DNA of 64,000 nucleotides from Lysinibacillus sphaericus (GCF_002982115.1 NZ_CP019980.1:4348001-4412000), one strand, 5' to 3'; numbered from the stretch's first letter, positions 8,216-15,121 are shown. The notes: generated by a model not told the origin, from the sequence alone. Numbers and translations are program-made.

Positions 8216-8431
8216 TTATAAAAATTCGGTATTACCGAGATTTCTCGGTAAAAAAATTTGCTCCATAGATAATTTAAAATAATCACTAAGCTTAAACATT
8301 TCATCAGCTGTAAATTCGACCTCTCCTCTTTCTTTCATTCCGTACGAACCTACGCTAATACCCAATATCTTTGCTACATGTTCTTGATAAAGTTTATTTT
8401 TTTTACGGAGCATCAGCAAATTCCATTGCAT
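8216..8431 (-). CDS. Cro-type XRE regulator
   Basis: A 71-residue single-domain HTH_XRE protein (YQEHVAKILGISVGSYGMKERGEVEFTADEMFKLSDYF), first gene of the leftward operon, with AGGAGGTG and a 5-base gap to ATG. It is divergent from the CI-type repressor at 8619 across a promoter region with palindromes, the usual Cro/CI layout of temperate phages. Its stop codon region overlaps another palindrome (8232-8251). Confidence 0.85.
   Translation of the reverse strand: MQWNLLMLRKKNKLYQEHVAKILGISVGSYGMKERGEVEFTADEMFKLSDYFKLSMEQIFLPRNLGNTEFL
8225..8251. promoter_or_regulatory. Palindromic operator or hairpin at end of cro-like gene
   Basis: TTACCGAGA and TCTCGGTAA form a perfect 9-base inverted repeat with a 2-base centre. 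It overlaps ATTCGGTATTACCGA, a close copy of the operator at 8458-8474. It lies at the 3' end of the Cro-type gene, so it may be an auxiliary operator (O3-like) or a hairpin between the first two early genes. Confidence 0.55.
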
Positions 8432-8452
8432 ACGTTCACCTCCTATGCACCA

Positions 8453-8482
8453 ATTCTATTCGGTATCACCGAATAATGTCAA
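8453..8482 (-). promoter_or_regulatory. Leftward early promoter with central operator
   Basis: On the minus strand TTGACA (8482-8477) and TAGAAT (8458-8453) are spaced by 18 bases. The spacer is almost entirely the palindrome ATTCGGT-ATC-ACCGAAT (8458-8474), so repressor binding would block RNA polymerase directly. This is the expected promoter for the Cro-type gene and the early operon. Confidence 0.7.
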
Positions 8483-8495
8483 CAAAAAAATTCAC

Positions 8496-8550
8496 TTATA
8501 ACGAATTTTTTAGTTTTGAGTACAATATATTAATGGTATACTCGTTATAA
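8496..8550 (+). promoter_or_regulatory. Rightward repressor promoter with inverted half-sites
   Basis: TTTTGA (8514-8519) and TATACT (8537-8542) are 17 bases apart, giving a promoter for the repressor gene. It is bracketed by TTATAACGA (8496-8504) and TCGTTATAA (8542-8550), an inverted 9-base pair that differs in sequence from the ATTCGGT operator. Two operator types suggest two different regulators, for example repressor and Cro-type protein. Confidence 0.6.
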
Positions 8551-8618
8551 ATAAAGATAAAATAAAAGCAATAATAATAAATTTTGATAAATGTTAATAA
8601 AAAATTCGGAGGTTTATG

Positions 8619-9017
8619 ATGGATAAGATAGAAAAAGACTTAGCTATATTTGTAGGTGAAAAAGTTAAATTTTTTAGGAAGAAAAAAAAGATGACTCAAA
8701 AAGAGTTAGGTGCAAAAATCAGTAAAAGCGATAATACCATTTCTAATTACGAAAAGGGTCTTATCGCTCCATCTCAAGATGCTTTATTTGCTTTGGCTGA
8801 GGCATTGGATATTAAAGTTGATGATTTATTTCCAAAGAGGGATACTTCTGAATCACTACATCAGGCATTACTTGATTCAAATGAAAATTTCGATATAAAC
8901 GACATGTTATTTTTAAAACAACTAATGGAATACATTCAAACACTTGATGAAAACAGTCGTAAACATTTACTTGGAAATATTGAGATTGCGGTTGAGCTTT
9001 TCAAAAAGCAGCATTAA
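8619..9017 (+). CDS. CI-type XRE phage repressor, no protease domain
   Basis: The N-terminal HTH_XRE reads KVKFFRKKKKMTQKELGAKISKSDNTISNYEKGLIAPSQDALFALAEALDIKVDDLF. The roughly 65-residue C-terminal part is helical and lacks the S24 LexA-type peptidase found in lambda CI, so RecA-driven self-cleavage is not expected; induction would need another route. Two adjacent ATGs exist; the second (8619) has GGAGG at 6 bases, the first (8616) only 3. It has its own promoter facing the leftward early promoter. Confidence 0.82.
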   Translation: MDKIEKDLAIFVGEKVKFFRKKKKMTQKELGAKISKSDNTISNYEKGLIAPSQDALFALAEALDIKVDDLFPKRDTSESLHQALLDSNENFDINDMLFLKQLMEYIQTLDENSRKHLLGNIEIAVELFKKQH

Positions 9018-9101
9018 TTCATTGGAATCTTTACCTGTCTTAATTGCTTTATTTTTCAAATTAATAAATTCAATAAGTAACTTAACTTCTTTTTTGTTCA
9101 T
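8967..9101 (-). CDS. Possible small antisense phage protein (44 aa)
   Basis: The frame starts at ATG 9101 with GGTGGAG 6 bases upstream and reads MNKKEVKLLIEFINLKNKAIK... to NRNLNISK, a lysine-rich amphipathic helix pair. It lies in the only gap between the repressor and the next XRE gene and overlaps the repressor 3' end by 51 bases on the other strand. The good ribosome site is the main support; it could be chance coding in AT-rich DNA. Confidence 0.42.
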   Translation of the reverse strand: MNKKEVKLLIEFINLKNKAIKTGKDSNELMLLFEKLNRNLNISK

Positions 9102-9148
9102 GCTACGCTCCACCTTTTTATAGTAAAAATTATGTAAGAAATGAGGGT

Positions 9149-9158
9149 GTCAATTGAC
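9149..9158. promoter_or_regulatory. Palindrome at start codon of second XRE gene
   Basis: GTCAATTGAC is a perfect 10-base palindrome that includes the TTG start. With the following TTAT it is repeated exactly at 9409-9422, so the pair looks like binding sites of a regulator, plausibly the XRE protein between them. Confidence 0.45.
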
Positions 9159-9372
9159 TTATCAAGTCGGTAGATGCCAACTTCGAGAATTGCTCTTAAA
9201 AAACGATATGACACAAGTAGAGTTAGCTGAAAAATTAAGTATTATGCCTCAACAAATACAACATTATATTCAAAATAATCGAGTCATGTCGCTAAAAGTA
9301 GCAAAAAACATATCTACAATTCTTAATTGTAATATTGAAGAACTGTACGAATGGATTGAAGATGGCACTTAA
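9154..9372 (+). CDS. Second XRE-family regulator (TTG start)
   Basis: A 72-residue HTH_XRE protein (LRELLLKNDMTQVELAEKLSIMPQQIQHYIQNNRVMSLKVAKNISTILNCNIEELYEW). The TTG start at 9154 follows GAGGGTG by about 6 bases and lies inside the palindrome GTCAATTGAC, which recurs after the gene at 9409. It sits between repressor and integrase and may control the integrase; this is inferred from position. Confidence 0.75.
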   Translation: MTYQVGRCQLRELLLKNDMTQVELAEKLSIMPQQIQHYIQNNRVMSLKVAKNISTILNCNIEELYEWIEDGT

Positions 9373-9406
9373 GAGTAGAATTTTTCTACTCTACCCGACC
9401 TAAAAT

Positions 9407-9420
9407 AAGTCAATTGACTT
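9407..9420. promoter_or_regulatory. Palindrome between second XRE gene and integrase
   Basis: AAGTCAATTGACTT is a perfect 14-base palindrome, the second copy of the GTCAATTGAC site. It lies 35 bases after the XRE gene and 150 bases before the integrase start. A separate hairpin, AGAGTAGAA/TTCTACTCT without a U-tract, lies between at 9372-9392. Confidence 0.45.
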
Positions 9421-9522
9421 ATTAACACTATACCAAATTTCTTTCACTCATAGCGTATTTATTTGGAAGTAAAGCAAAAATATATAAATTACCCTTTAAT
9501 TGTTTTTTATTATATCATAAAA

Positions 9523-9546
9523 AGGAACGAATGTTCCTATTTTTTA
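9523..9546 (+). promoter_or_regulatory. Overlapping LexA/SOS-like box and terminator hairpin before integrase
   Basis: AGGAAC-GAAT-GTTCCT followed by ATTTTTT is a small intrinsic terminator. The same bases contain GAAC-N4-GTTC, the core of the Bacillus LexA (DinR) box CGAACRNRYGTTYG, matching 12 of 14 positions. It ends 25 bases before the integrase ATG, so LexA or attenuation could gate integrase expression. Confidence 0.5.
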
Positions 9547-9570
9547 AAAAAAATAAAAGGAGTGGTCTTT

Positions 9571-10764
9571 ATGGCGAATATTGTACAGAGAGGCGAAAAT
9601 TCATACCAGTTCACTGTAAGTCTTGGAAAGGACTCTAGAGGCAAGTACCCACGTGTTACAAAAACATATATCGTGGAGAACAAATTTACACCAAAGCAAT
9701 TAAAAGAGTATTTGGATAGTGAATATCTAAAATTTAAAAACGAAGTATTATCAGGAAATTACATTCAACCACAAAAGATGATTTTCTCTGATTTTGCTGA
9801 AGAATGGGAAAAGAAATATGCATCTACACTTGGAAAAACTACTTTTGGAAACCACAGGAGAAAATTGAGAGACCATATACTTCCAGTGATAGGGCATGTG
9901 GAAATGAGTAAGATTAATGAAATGATTCTTCTTGATTTATTATCAAACTTGAAACGCAAAGATGGTAAAGAAGGTAATTTATCGTTTCATTCTAAACAAG
10001 ATATCTACCGTACCTTGCAAAGCATATTTAAGTATGCAACAAAATGGAAAATAATAAAAAATAACCCTATGGACGGTATAGGAAAACCAAAAGCTACAGA
10101 TACAGAAGAAGAAAATGGAGATTTAAAAGTATATGACGAAAATGAAATAGTACAATTAATGCAACTTTTACAAAGTGAGCAACCTATTTGGAAACTTTTT
10201 TTTACACTTGCATTAGTGGCTGGGTTAAGACGCGGAGAATTGTTAGGTTTAGAGTGGAAAAACGTAGATATGGTTAACAATCAAATCGAGATTAAGCAAG
10301 CAATAGTTTTAACTGAAAACGGACCTCATATCAAAAAAACAAAATCAAGGACATCTAAACGAATTGTTACATTACCTGTGAGTATGATTGAAGAATTAAA
10401 AACCTATCGAAAAAAATGGGTAAAGGATAAATTGAAGTTTGCTGATAAATGGGAGGAAGAAGAATACGAGTGGGTTTTCTGCAATGAAAAGGGACAACAC
10501 TTGCACCCTTCTAGTCCAACAAATAAATGGAGTAAGTTCCTAAAAGTTAACGAATTTAAATATATTCGATTGCATGACCTACGTCATACATCTGCAAGTC
10601 TTTTAATAGCTCAAGGTGTGCACGCTAAAATTATATCTGAGCGTTTAGGGCACTCTGATATATCAATTACGATGAACACATACGGTCATGCTTTCAAGTC
10701 GGCGGATCGTGCAGCAGCTGATAAATTAGAAATTCTATTCCAACCGCAAACTAAAACCAACTAA
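9571..10764 (+). CDS. Phage tyrosine integrase
   Basis: A 397-residue tyrosine recombinase. The ATG at 9571 follows AAAAGGAG by 8 bases; the longer frame from a TTG at 9463 crosses the terminator/SOS hairpin and is rejected. The N-terminal region (MANIVQRGENSYQFTVSLGKDSRGK...) is an AP2/arm-binding domain, followed by a SAM-like core-binding domain and the catalytic domain. Catalytic residues: Arg in GLRRGELLGLEW, Lys in KKTKSRTSKR, HDLRH, GHSDI and Tyr in MNTYGHAF. It is the last plus-strand gene of the prophage and faces the attachment end. Confidence 0.95.
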   Translation: MANIVQRGENSYQFTVSLGKDSRGKYPRVTKTYIVENKFTPKQLKEYLDSEYLKFKNEVLSGNYIQPQKMIFSDFAEEWEKKYASTLGKTTFGNHRRKLRDHILPVIGHVEMSKINEMILLDLLSNLKRKDGKEGNLSFHSKQDIYRTLQSIFKYATKWKIIKNNPMDGIGKPKATDTEEENGDLKVYDENEIVQLMQLLQSEQPIWKLFFTLALVAGLRRGELLGLEWKNVDMVNNQIEIKQAIVLTENGPHIKKTKSRTSKRIVTLPVSMIEELKTYRKKWVKDKLKFADKWEEEEYEWVFCNEKGQHLHPSSPTNKWSKFLKVNEFKYIRLHDLRHTSASLLIAQGVHAKIISERLGHSDISITMNTYGHAFKSADRAAADKLEILFQPQTKTN

Positions 10765-10772
10765 CAAATTTA

Positions 10773-10805
10773 ATTGATGCAAAATTGATGCAAAATTGAT
10801 GCAAA
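10773..10805 (+). repeat. Three tandem 11-bp repeats after integrase (likely Int arm sites)
   Basis: ATTGATGCAAA occurs three times without spacing, starting 9 bases after the integrase stop. Short direct repeats immediately next to int in Firmicutes prophages commonly serve as arm-type binding sites for the integrase N-terminal domain. The attachment core should lie close by to the right, but the other prophage end is outside the window. Confidence 0.55.
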
Positions 10806-11010
10806 ACTTTTTGATAATTTGTAATTCAAAGAGGTAAATGCTGATAAACTAAACCATGAAAACCGCGTTAAATCGGCGTTTACGATAAAACCCGATAATC
10901 CTCAACAAACATATATCCACATTTGAGGAGTGGTGGTTTAAAACTTTCTATAATAACTACGGCATACGCGGCTTTTAACTTTACCATTAGAGCCTCAAGG
11001 CTTCAAAGCG
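10806..11010. other. Non-coding stretch, probable attachment region or small RNA
   Basis: No convincing gene is present. The segment has paired elements (AAACCGCG / CGGCGTTT; CCTCA / TGAGG around 10900-10930) and two similar tracts, GGTTTAAAACTTTCTATAAT and GGCTTTTAACTTTACCATTA. It ends in the strong terminator at 11011. This fits either a structured transcript ending at that terminator or the attachment core region. It does not resemble tmRNA or a tRNA. Confidence 0.35.
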
Positions 11011-11043
11011 ACTCACCCTTCTTTATTGGAGGGTGAGTTTTTT
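11011..11043 (+). terminator. Strong rho-independent terminator
   Basis: ACTCACCCT pairs with AGGGTGAGT, followed by TTTTT on the plus strand. No gene directly precedes it other than the integrase 250 bases upstream, so it ends either the integrase transcript or a small RNA from 10806-11010. Confidence 0.75.
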
Positions 11044-11184
11044 ATGTAAAAAACAACGTTAATACAAAGCTTTTTTATATAATCATAATAGATAATATTT
11101 AGCAACACACTTATGTCCCACCTTACGGGCCTTTCTTTCCCCTTTTTATCTACAGGTTTCTTAAAAAAAGGTAATAACAAAGAA

Positions 11185-11229
11185 AGGAACTGACCCCAAT
11201 AGGTATAGACAAATAAAAAAAGCATCTTC
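11185..11229. mobile_element. Solo IS3-type element end
   Basis: The sequence from AGGAACTGACCCCAAT to AAAAGCATCTTC is nearly identical (one difference) over about 44 bases to the left end of the IS relic at 23978-24021. Here no transposase follows, so only the terminal segment remains, probably after deletion. TGGAACTGACCCC-like ends are typical of IS3-family elements. Confidence 0.55.
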
Positions 11230-11637
11230 CAAACTTTCTTCATGAAAATTTTCTCTAATTAAGCTATCTATGTATTGTTGCGCTTCTGGATTATTATCAA
11301 AAAAATTCCCAAATTTGATAGGCTACTTAAAATTCTTCATTCTAATACTCTTTTTTCATTTCAGCTTGCAAAGCTAATTTATTACCAAGACTCATGATAT
11401 TATTTGCTTGTTTAAAAAAATGAGCGCCTGGTTATGTGTTTTAGTGGCTTAATAATTTTTCTAATCTGTGTTTTCTAGGCTTGATTAACATACATTAAGA
11501 CTAAATCCTCCCGAGCTGTAGCAACGGTCAAATCACTAAAGTACTCGACTATCTTTTCCCATTTCACTACTCTGATTTAATCTTTAGCCAACAGCCTTTT
11601 AGAGTTGTAACATTCTTGTGAAAGGTCATATAAAAGT
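11230..11637 (-). other. Decayed coding debris
   Basis: The minus strand shows protein-like fragments interrupted by stops, for example NFFDNNPEAQQYIDSLIREN (about 11260-11320), MSLGNKLALQAEMKKEY (about 11340-11393) and VATAREDLVLMYVNQA (about 11480-11530). None can be joined into an intact frame. I read this as degraded gene remains beside the prophage end rather than functional sequence. The original genes are not recognised. Confidence 0.35.
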
Positions 11638-12015
11638 TTATCCAGTATTGGTATTGGTAAATATACATTGCGTCATTTTAAGGTTTTCAATCACCTTGTA
11701 GTTACGTTGTAATGTCTGTACTGCCATATCATAAACTACATATTTATGAAGAAGTCGTCTTTGTTCAAAGCTAATCATACAACTGAACGCTCCTTGTGAA
11801 TAATTGGAGCAACTGCTAAAACAACTGATAGTAAAAGTACGCTTTGCTCGTTTTGTAAAACAGTACGCTTGAAATGAATCACCCGTAATCTTTACAAGCT
11901 TTACTCTCCTCCTTGTAATTTCACCGCTTTTTGACATATACATCATGTTTACTAATTGATTACGTTTCATAACTTTTAGCAGTTGTTCTTTGATTACAGT
12001 ACACTCTCTCGACAA
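11638..12015 (-). pseudogene. Small WYL-like regulator gene, probably truncated and fused out of frame
   Basis: The first 62 residues (ECTVIKEQLLKVMKRNQLVNMMYMSKSGEITRRRVKLVKITGDSFQAYCFTKRAKRTFTI) look like the short WYL-type proteins of Bacillus found near YolD and Y-family polymerase genes. After FTI the expected core is lost and the frame becomes cysteine-rich. From an internal ATG at about 11780, preceded by AAGGAG, a different helical sequence (MISFEQRRLLHKYVVYDMAVQTLQRNY...) continues in frame. This could be a second small gene. The TTG start at 12015 has no ribosome site. A deletion joining two genes is likely. Confidence 0.4.
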
Positions 12016-12029
12016 GAATATTCGTTCGT
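12014..12029 (-). promoter_or_regulatory. SOS/LexA-like box before WYL-like gene
   Basis: On the minus strand ACGAACGAATATTCTT contains GAAC-N4-ATTC, which matches 12 of 14 positions of the Bacillus CGAACRNRYGTTYG box. It directly abuts the start of the WYL-like frame. YolD/UvrX-type neighbours of such genes are SOS-regulated in Bacillus, which makes the site plausible though unproven. Confidence 0.35.
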
Positions 12030-12076
12030 ATTTATACCATAACTATTGTTCGTTTTTTAAAATTTTTGCGAAATAA

Positions 12077-12113
12077 AAAAGACCAGGCTCACAAAGTGAT
12101 AACCTGATCCTTA
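12077..12113 (-). terminator. Minus-strand terminator
   Basis: On the minus strand GATCAGG pairs with CCTGGTC around a partly paired loop, followed by TTTTTT. It lies about 210 bases downstream of the methyltransferase stop. Between 12114 and 12325 I see nothing else of note. Confidence 0.5.
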
Positions 12114-12325
12114 TAGTAATAGTATATGTGTTGACACTATGATTATATTGATAGAATACTGAATTAAAAAATGTATAAAATACCTTATATTTAATATACA
12201 TACAAAAAGCCGCAAAACGTTGATTTAACATTCATTAGTGACTTTCTGTTGTATTTCCAAACTTCCATTTGGGAACCTATATTAGATTTACTATATATAA
12301 TATAATATCATAAATAATTAATTAT

Positions 12326-13225
12326 TTAATCATCCAAAAATTTTGTAGCAATTATTGCATTGTTGCTTAACAAACACGGAATTCCATCAATTAATGGATA
12401 TGCTAATAAACTCTCTTCAGAATAATAACACCCTTTAATGAACTTTAATGGAGATTTTGTAACTGGACAACAAAGAATAGCTGGTGGTTTATGGTCGTCT
12501 TTTTGTTTTTCTATCACTATAATATTTGCTGGATTTAATGGGTTCATATCATTATTCAATGCCTTATTTAAAAGAATTTTGTATCCTAATTGATTTATCT
12601 TATCTTCTAATCCTTTTATATACCCTAATCTATCCATTCTTTCTTTTGCTTCACTATTTGCCCCTTCATAATAAGGCTCTACTAAGACCACATATTTACT
12701 TGCAACTCTATATAGTTCCTTTAATGCTTCTAATTCTTTGCCGCCATTAGGTTCTAAAGCATGCACAGTATAGACTAAATCAATTGAATTATTGGCTAAA
12801 GGCATATTAAATAGATCACCTGTAAATAATTCAACTTCTGATAATTGACCTTCTTCTAATAATTTTTTAGCATATTTTATTCTCGACCATGATAAATCGA
12901 AACCAAAAATTTTGTCATAGTTTACACGACTTGATTTAATAATCTCTAATAATGATGTGGCTTCCCCAACACCTACTTCTAAAATAGTTTTACAACCATT
13001 TAAATCATCTAACACTTCAATAAGATTTTTTAAGTGATGTTTTTTTGCATTTGGATTTTCTTTATAAGATTTTGTATAATTACCTGCTTGAAAATCATAA
13101 CTAATTAAAATATCTTCTATTGAATTCGAACTTGTATTAGATATTTTCTTTAAATATTGAATAATATTTTTATTTTCATGCTTGTAAAGATATTGTATTC
13201 TGCTTAACAAATTTATTTTATTCAT
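12326..13225 (-). CDS. SAM-dependent methyltransferase with C-terminal Trm112-like domain
   Basis: The ATG at 13225 follows GGGGAG by 8 bases. Residues about 80-210 form a class I methyltransferase: TILEVGVGEATSLLE (SAM-binding glycine loop), IFGFDLSWSRIKYA, LFTGDLFNMPLANNSIDLVYTVHALE (Methyltransf_11 type) and VEPYYEG. The last 50 residues (ILCCPVTKSPLKF...YPLIDGIPCLL) match the Trm112/UPF0434 zinc-ribbon pattern, but with one CxxV pair in place of CxxC. Substrate is unknown. It stands alone in a scarred region with very AT-rich codon use (KKHHLKNL, NNSID), which suggests recent acquisition. Confidence 0.8.
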   Translation of the reverse strand: MNKINLLSRIQYLYKHENKNIIQYLKKISNTSSNSIEDILISYDFQAGNYTKSYKENPNAKKHHLKNLIEVLDDLNGCKTILEVGVGEATSLLEIIKSSRVNYDKIFGFDLSWSRIKYAKKLLEEGQLSEVELFTGDLFNMPLANNSIDLVYTVHALEPNGGKELEALKELYRVASKYVVLVEPYYEGANSEAKERMDRLGYIKGLEDKINQLGYKILLNKALNNDMNPLNPANIIVIEKQKDDHKPPAILCCPVTKSPLKFIKGCYYSEESLLAYPLIDGIPCLLSNNAIIATKFLDD

Positions 13226-13490
13226 TTCAACAACTCCCCTAAATATTACCACCAATGATGAATTTCTACTATCTTATGCATTTAACCTATTTATTACCCT
13301 TTTTACCCAATCATTTAATTTCGTTATATATATTTACATATTTTATTGTAATACATTTATATTTAAAAATAAAATATCCGTAAAAAGTCATTTGGGCACA
13401 TTTCTTTCCTTAACATTGTAAATCCACTTTTTTCGCAGATATATCTTAACAAAGTATACTTATAATACATAAATATTCCAATGTTTTTTT

Positions 13491-13533
13491 AAAAAAAGCC
13501 CAGACTCAAAGTTAATTGAGTACCTGGGGCTTC
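13491..13533 (-). terminator. Minus-strand terminator, repeated type
   Basis: AGCCCCAGGTACTCA on the minus strand pairs with TGAGTCTGGGCT, followed by TTTTTTT. It lies below the M15 peptidase remnant. It is closely similar to the hairpin at 14650-14691, sharing TTAATTGAGTACCTG. The rest of 13226-13650 is AT-rich with no gene. Confidence 0.7.
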
Positions 13534-13651
13534 GTCATTGGTATATGCGTGTTCATTTGTTTGTTTACAATGACATTAATAGATTACTACATCATTCTCA
13601 ACAAATACTCAACAATACTATTTATTTACTACATCTTTGTTGAATCGTAAT

Positions 13652-14268
13652 CTACAAACCAATCAAACGATCCGTTGTCATCACAACACTTAGTAAATCC
13701 TTTAAGTGTGATTCCTGTATAATACCATCCTTCACAGCCTGTGCAATAAAGCTTTCTGTTTCAGTTTTCATAGCTGGTGAATCCGGATACCAATTTGTAT
13801 TTGCCACTATAATTTCCTCTTTCTTATCTTCCACAATAAATTGGACTTTCAATTTGCTATTACTTGGTAGGAGTACTTGTCCTTCTAACTTGTAGCCTTT
13901 AGGCATCTTCCAATTCGCTTTCACTTCAAAGTGTGTACGGTCAATTGCATTTGTCCATGTTCCGCCCCATTCAATACCTAGCTTTTCGCAATGGCTCCTA
14001 CTCGACTTAATGTAGTGACATCATACTATGATTGTGGAGGACCAACCGCAATATCCCAAGCTAGACTTGATTTATGATTGCTGTTTAATGTCCAGGTAAC
14101 AACTTTCCCTGGGCGCGTTCGTCCCTGTGTATACAGATAATGTTGCCGTGCTTGTGAGCGATATGTTTCAGTGATGAAGATGTTCTAAATGCCCGCCTTG
14201 TAGCACTCCTGAAATAGCAATCTACACGCAGTTTGTACTCTGGGTAAAAGCTCTGCAAGTCTCGGCAT
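13652..14268 (-). pseudogene. Broken M15-family peptidase (endolysin/CwlK type)
   Basis: Reading through lesions on the minus strand gives LPRVQTACRLLFQECYKAG, then FITETYRSQARQ, YTQGRTRPGKVVTW, NSNHKSSLAWDIAVGPP, IEWGGTW and DRTHFEVKANWKMPKGYKLEG. This is the L-Ala-D-Glu endopeptidase pattern (SxH...D and HFE zinc ligands) used by Listeria- and Bacillus-phage lysins. An in-frame TAG interrupts after YKAGI (about 14185), another after VGPPQS (about 14013), and a frameshift follows IAKS. The C-terminal 90 codons remain open from a GTG at 13924. It is probably an old prophage lysin, since it lies outside the present integrase. Confidence 0.8.
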
Positions 14269-14649
14269 GTAATTGTGACACTTGTCATTTGCATCATCCT
14301 TTTTTATCTTTATCAATTTGAAGTTGTGTAAATACTTGATTTCTAACTTACCGAGATTCTCAATCAACTGGTACCTTCTAATGCGTAATCTAACGCTGTA
14401 TTACAAAAAGTGAACTTAATTAGTAGTGAAGACGCCCCAGTTACTTATTACAACAATCAAGAAATATATAGAACGCTATATAATATCTTTTAGTACGCTG
14501 TAAAACAATAGATTCAACCGAGTAGTACTAGGTTTATTAATTAATTACCTTTATCATAAATAATATAATCTTGAATTGTAATTTGTTTTGATAGCGGTGG
14601 GAAAAGCATTCCAAATGAAGCTTTATTACAAGTCGAATATCTTTGAATA
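14269..14649. other. AT-rich gap without a supported gene
   Basis: Besides the extreme 5' remains of the M15 pseudogene (open to a TTG at 14367), I see no gene. A minus-strand fragment ending near 14544 reads FGMLFPPLSKQITIQDYIIYDK before a stop, but has no start and may be a decayed C-terminus. Confidence 0.3.
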
Positions 14650-14691
14650 AAAAAAGCCCAGGTTCAAGATTAATTGAGTACCTGAGCATTT
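14650..14691 (-). terminator. Minus-strand terminator, repeated type
   Basis: On the minus strand TGCTCAGGTACTCA pairs with TGAACCTGGGC and is followed by TTTTTTTATT. It ends the transcript of the small exported protein at 14774. It is the second copy of the hairpin at 13491. Confidence 0.7.
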
Positions 14692-14773
14692 GATTATATT
14701 TATCATCCTGTTTCTAGCAAAAGAATACTGGAACTATTTACTCTAGTTCATATGTCACTATTTTCATAACAAT

Positions 14774-15121
14774 CTATCCAAAAATGGTTTTTAAAACAGT
14801 AATACTATACATAGTATATTTACCACTTTTATCATAAGCGTAAATTACAACTTCTCCACCTGGCTTAATTCCTTTTATTCTAACTCCATCTTCTATTTTA
14901 ACATAGCTTGAACCTGATTTTACTTCAACTTTGCTCATGCCCCATAAATCTATATAACGATTTACCACCAAATCTTGTTTAACAAAATTGAAACAATTAG
15001 AGTCATTCTTACAATCTTCAATACTAGCTGCGTAAGCATTCTGTGTGTCCGATAATGAAACGAACATCAAAGTAGAAAGAGCTAAAGTAAAAGCTAGAAT
15101 TATTTTTGAGAATTTTTTCAT
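14774..15121 (-). CDS. Small exported protein, unknown
   Basis: The ATG at 15121 has AGAAGGG at 8 bases. The 115-residue product has a lysine-rich start, a hydrophobic core (IILAFTLALSTLMFVSL) and an AYA-AS signal peptidase I site near residue 34. The mature part has a Cys pair spaced by five (CKNDSNC) and a beta-rich end (VEVKSGSSYVKIEDGVRIKGIKPGGEVVIYAYDKSGKYTMYSITVL) resembling a bacterial Ig-like (BIG2) repeat. It is monocistronic with its own terminator. No enzyme motif is seen; it is likely a wall-facing or secreted protein. Confidence 0.72.
   Translation of the reverse strand: MKKFSKIILAFTLALSTLMFVSLSDTQNAYAASIEDCKNDSNCFNFVKQDLVVNRYIDLWGMSKVEVKSGSSYVKIEDGVRIKGIKPGGEVVIYAYDKSGKYTMYSITVLKTIFG

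Noticed and set aside
9463..9570. In-frame TTG extension of the integrase by 36 codons
   Set aside because: It reads through a terminator/SOS hairpin, has no ribosome site, and the ATG at 9571 has a good one and gives the normal integrase N-terminus.
10806..11043. tmRNA or tRNA as the attachment gene
   Set aside because: No tRNA-like acceptor end, CCA or tag-like reading frame could be recognised.
11013..11243. 76-codon minus-strand frame
   Set aside because: It spans an IS end and a terminator, has no ribosome site or family resemblance.
12043..12231. 62-codon minus-strand frame
   Set aside because: It contains a terminator hairpin and looks like AT-rich non-coding DNA.
14384..14484. Short plus-strand frame (SSEDAPVTYYNNQEIYRTLYNIF)
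   Set aside because: Less than 30 codons, no start or ribosome site; cannot be told from chance.
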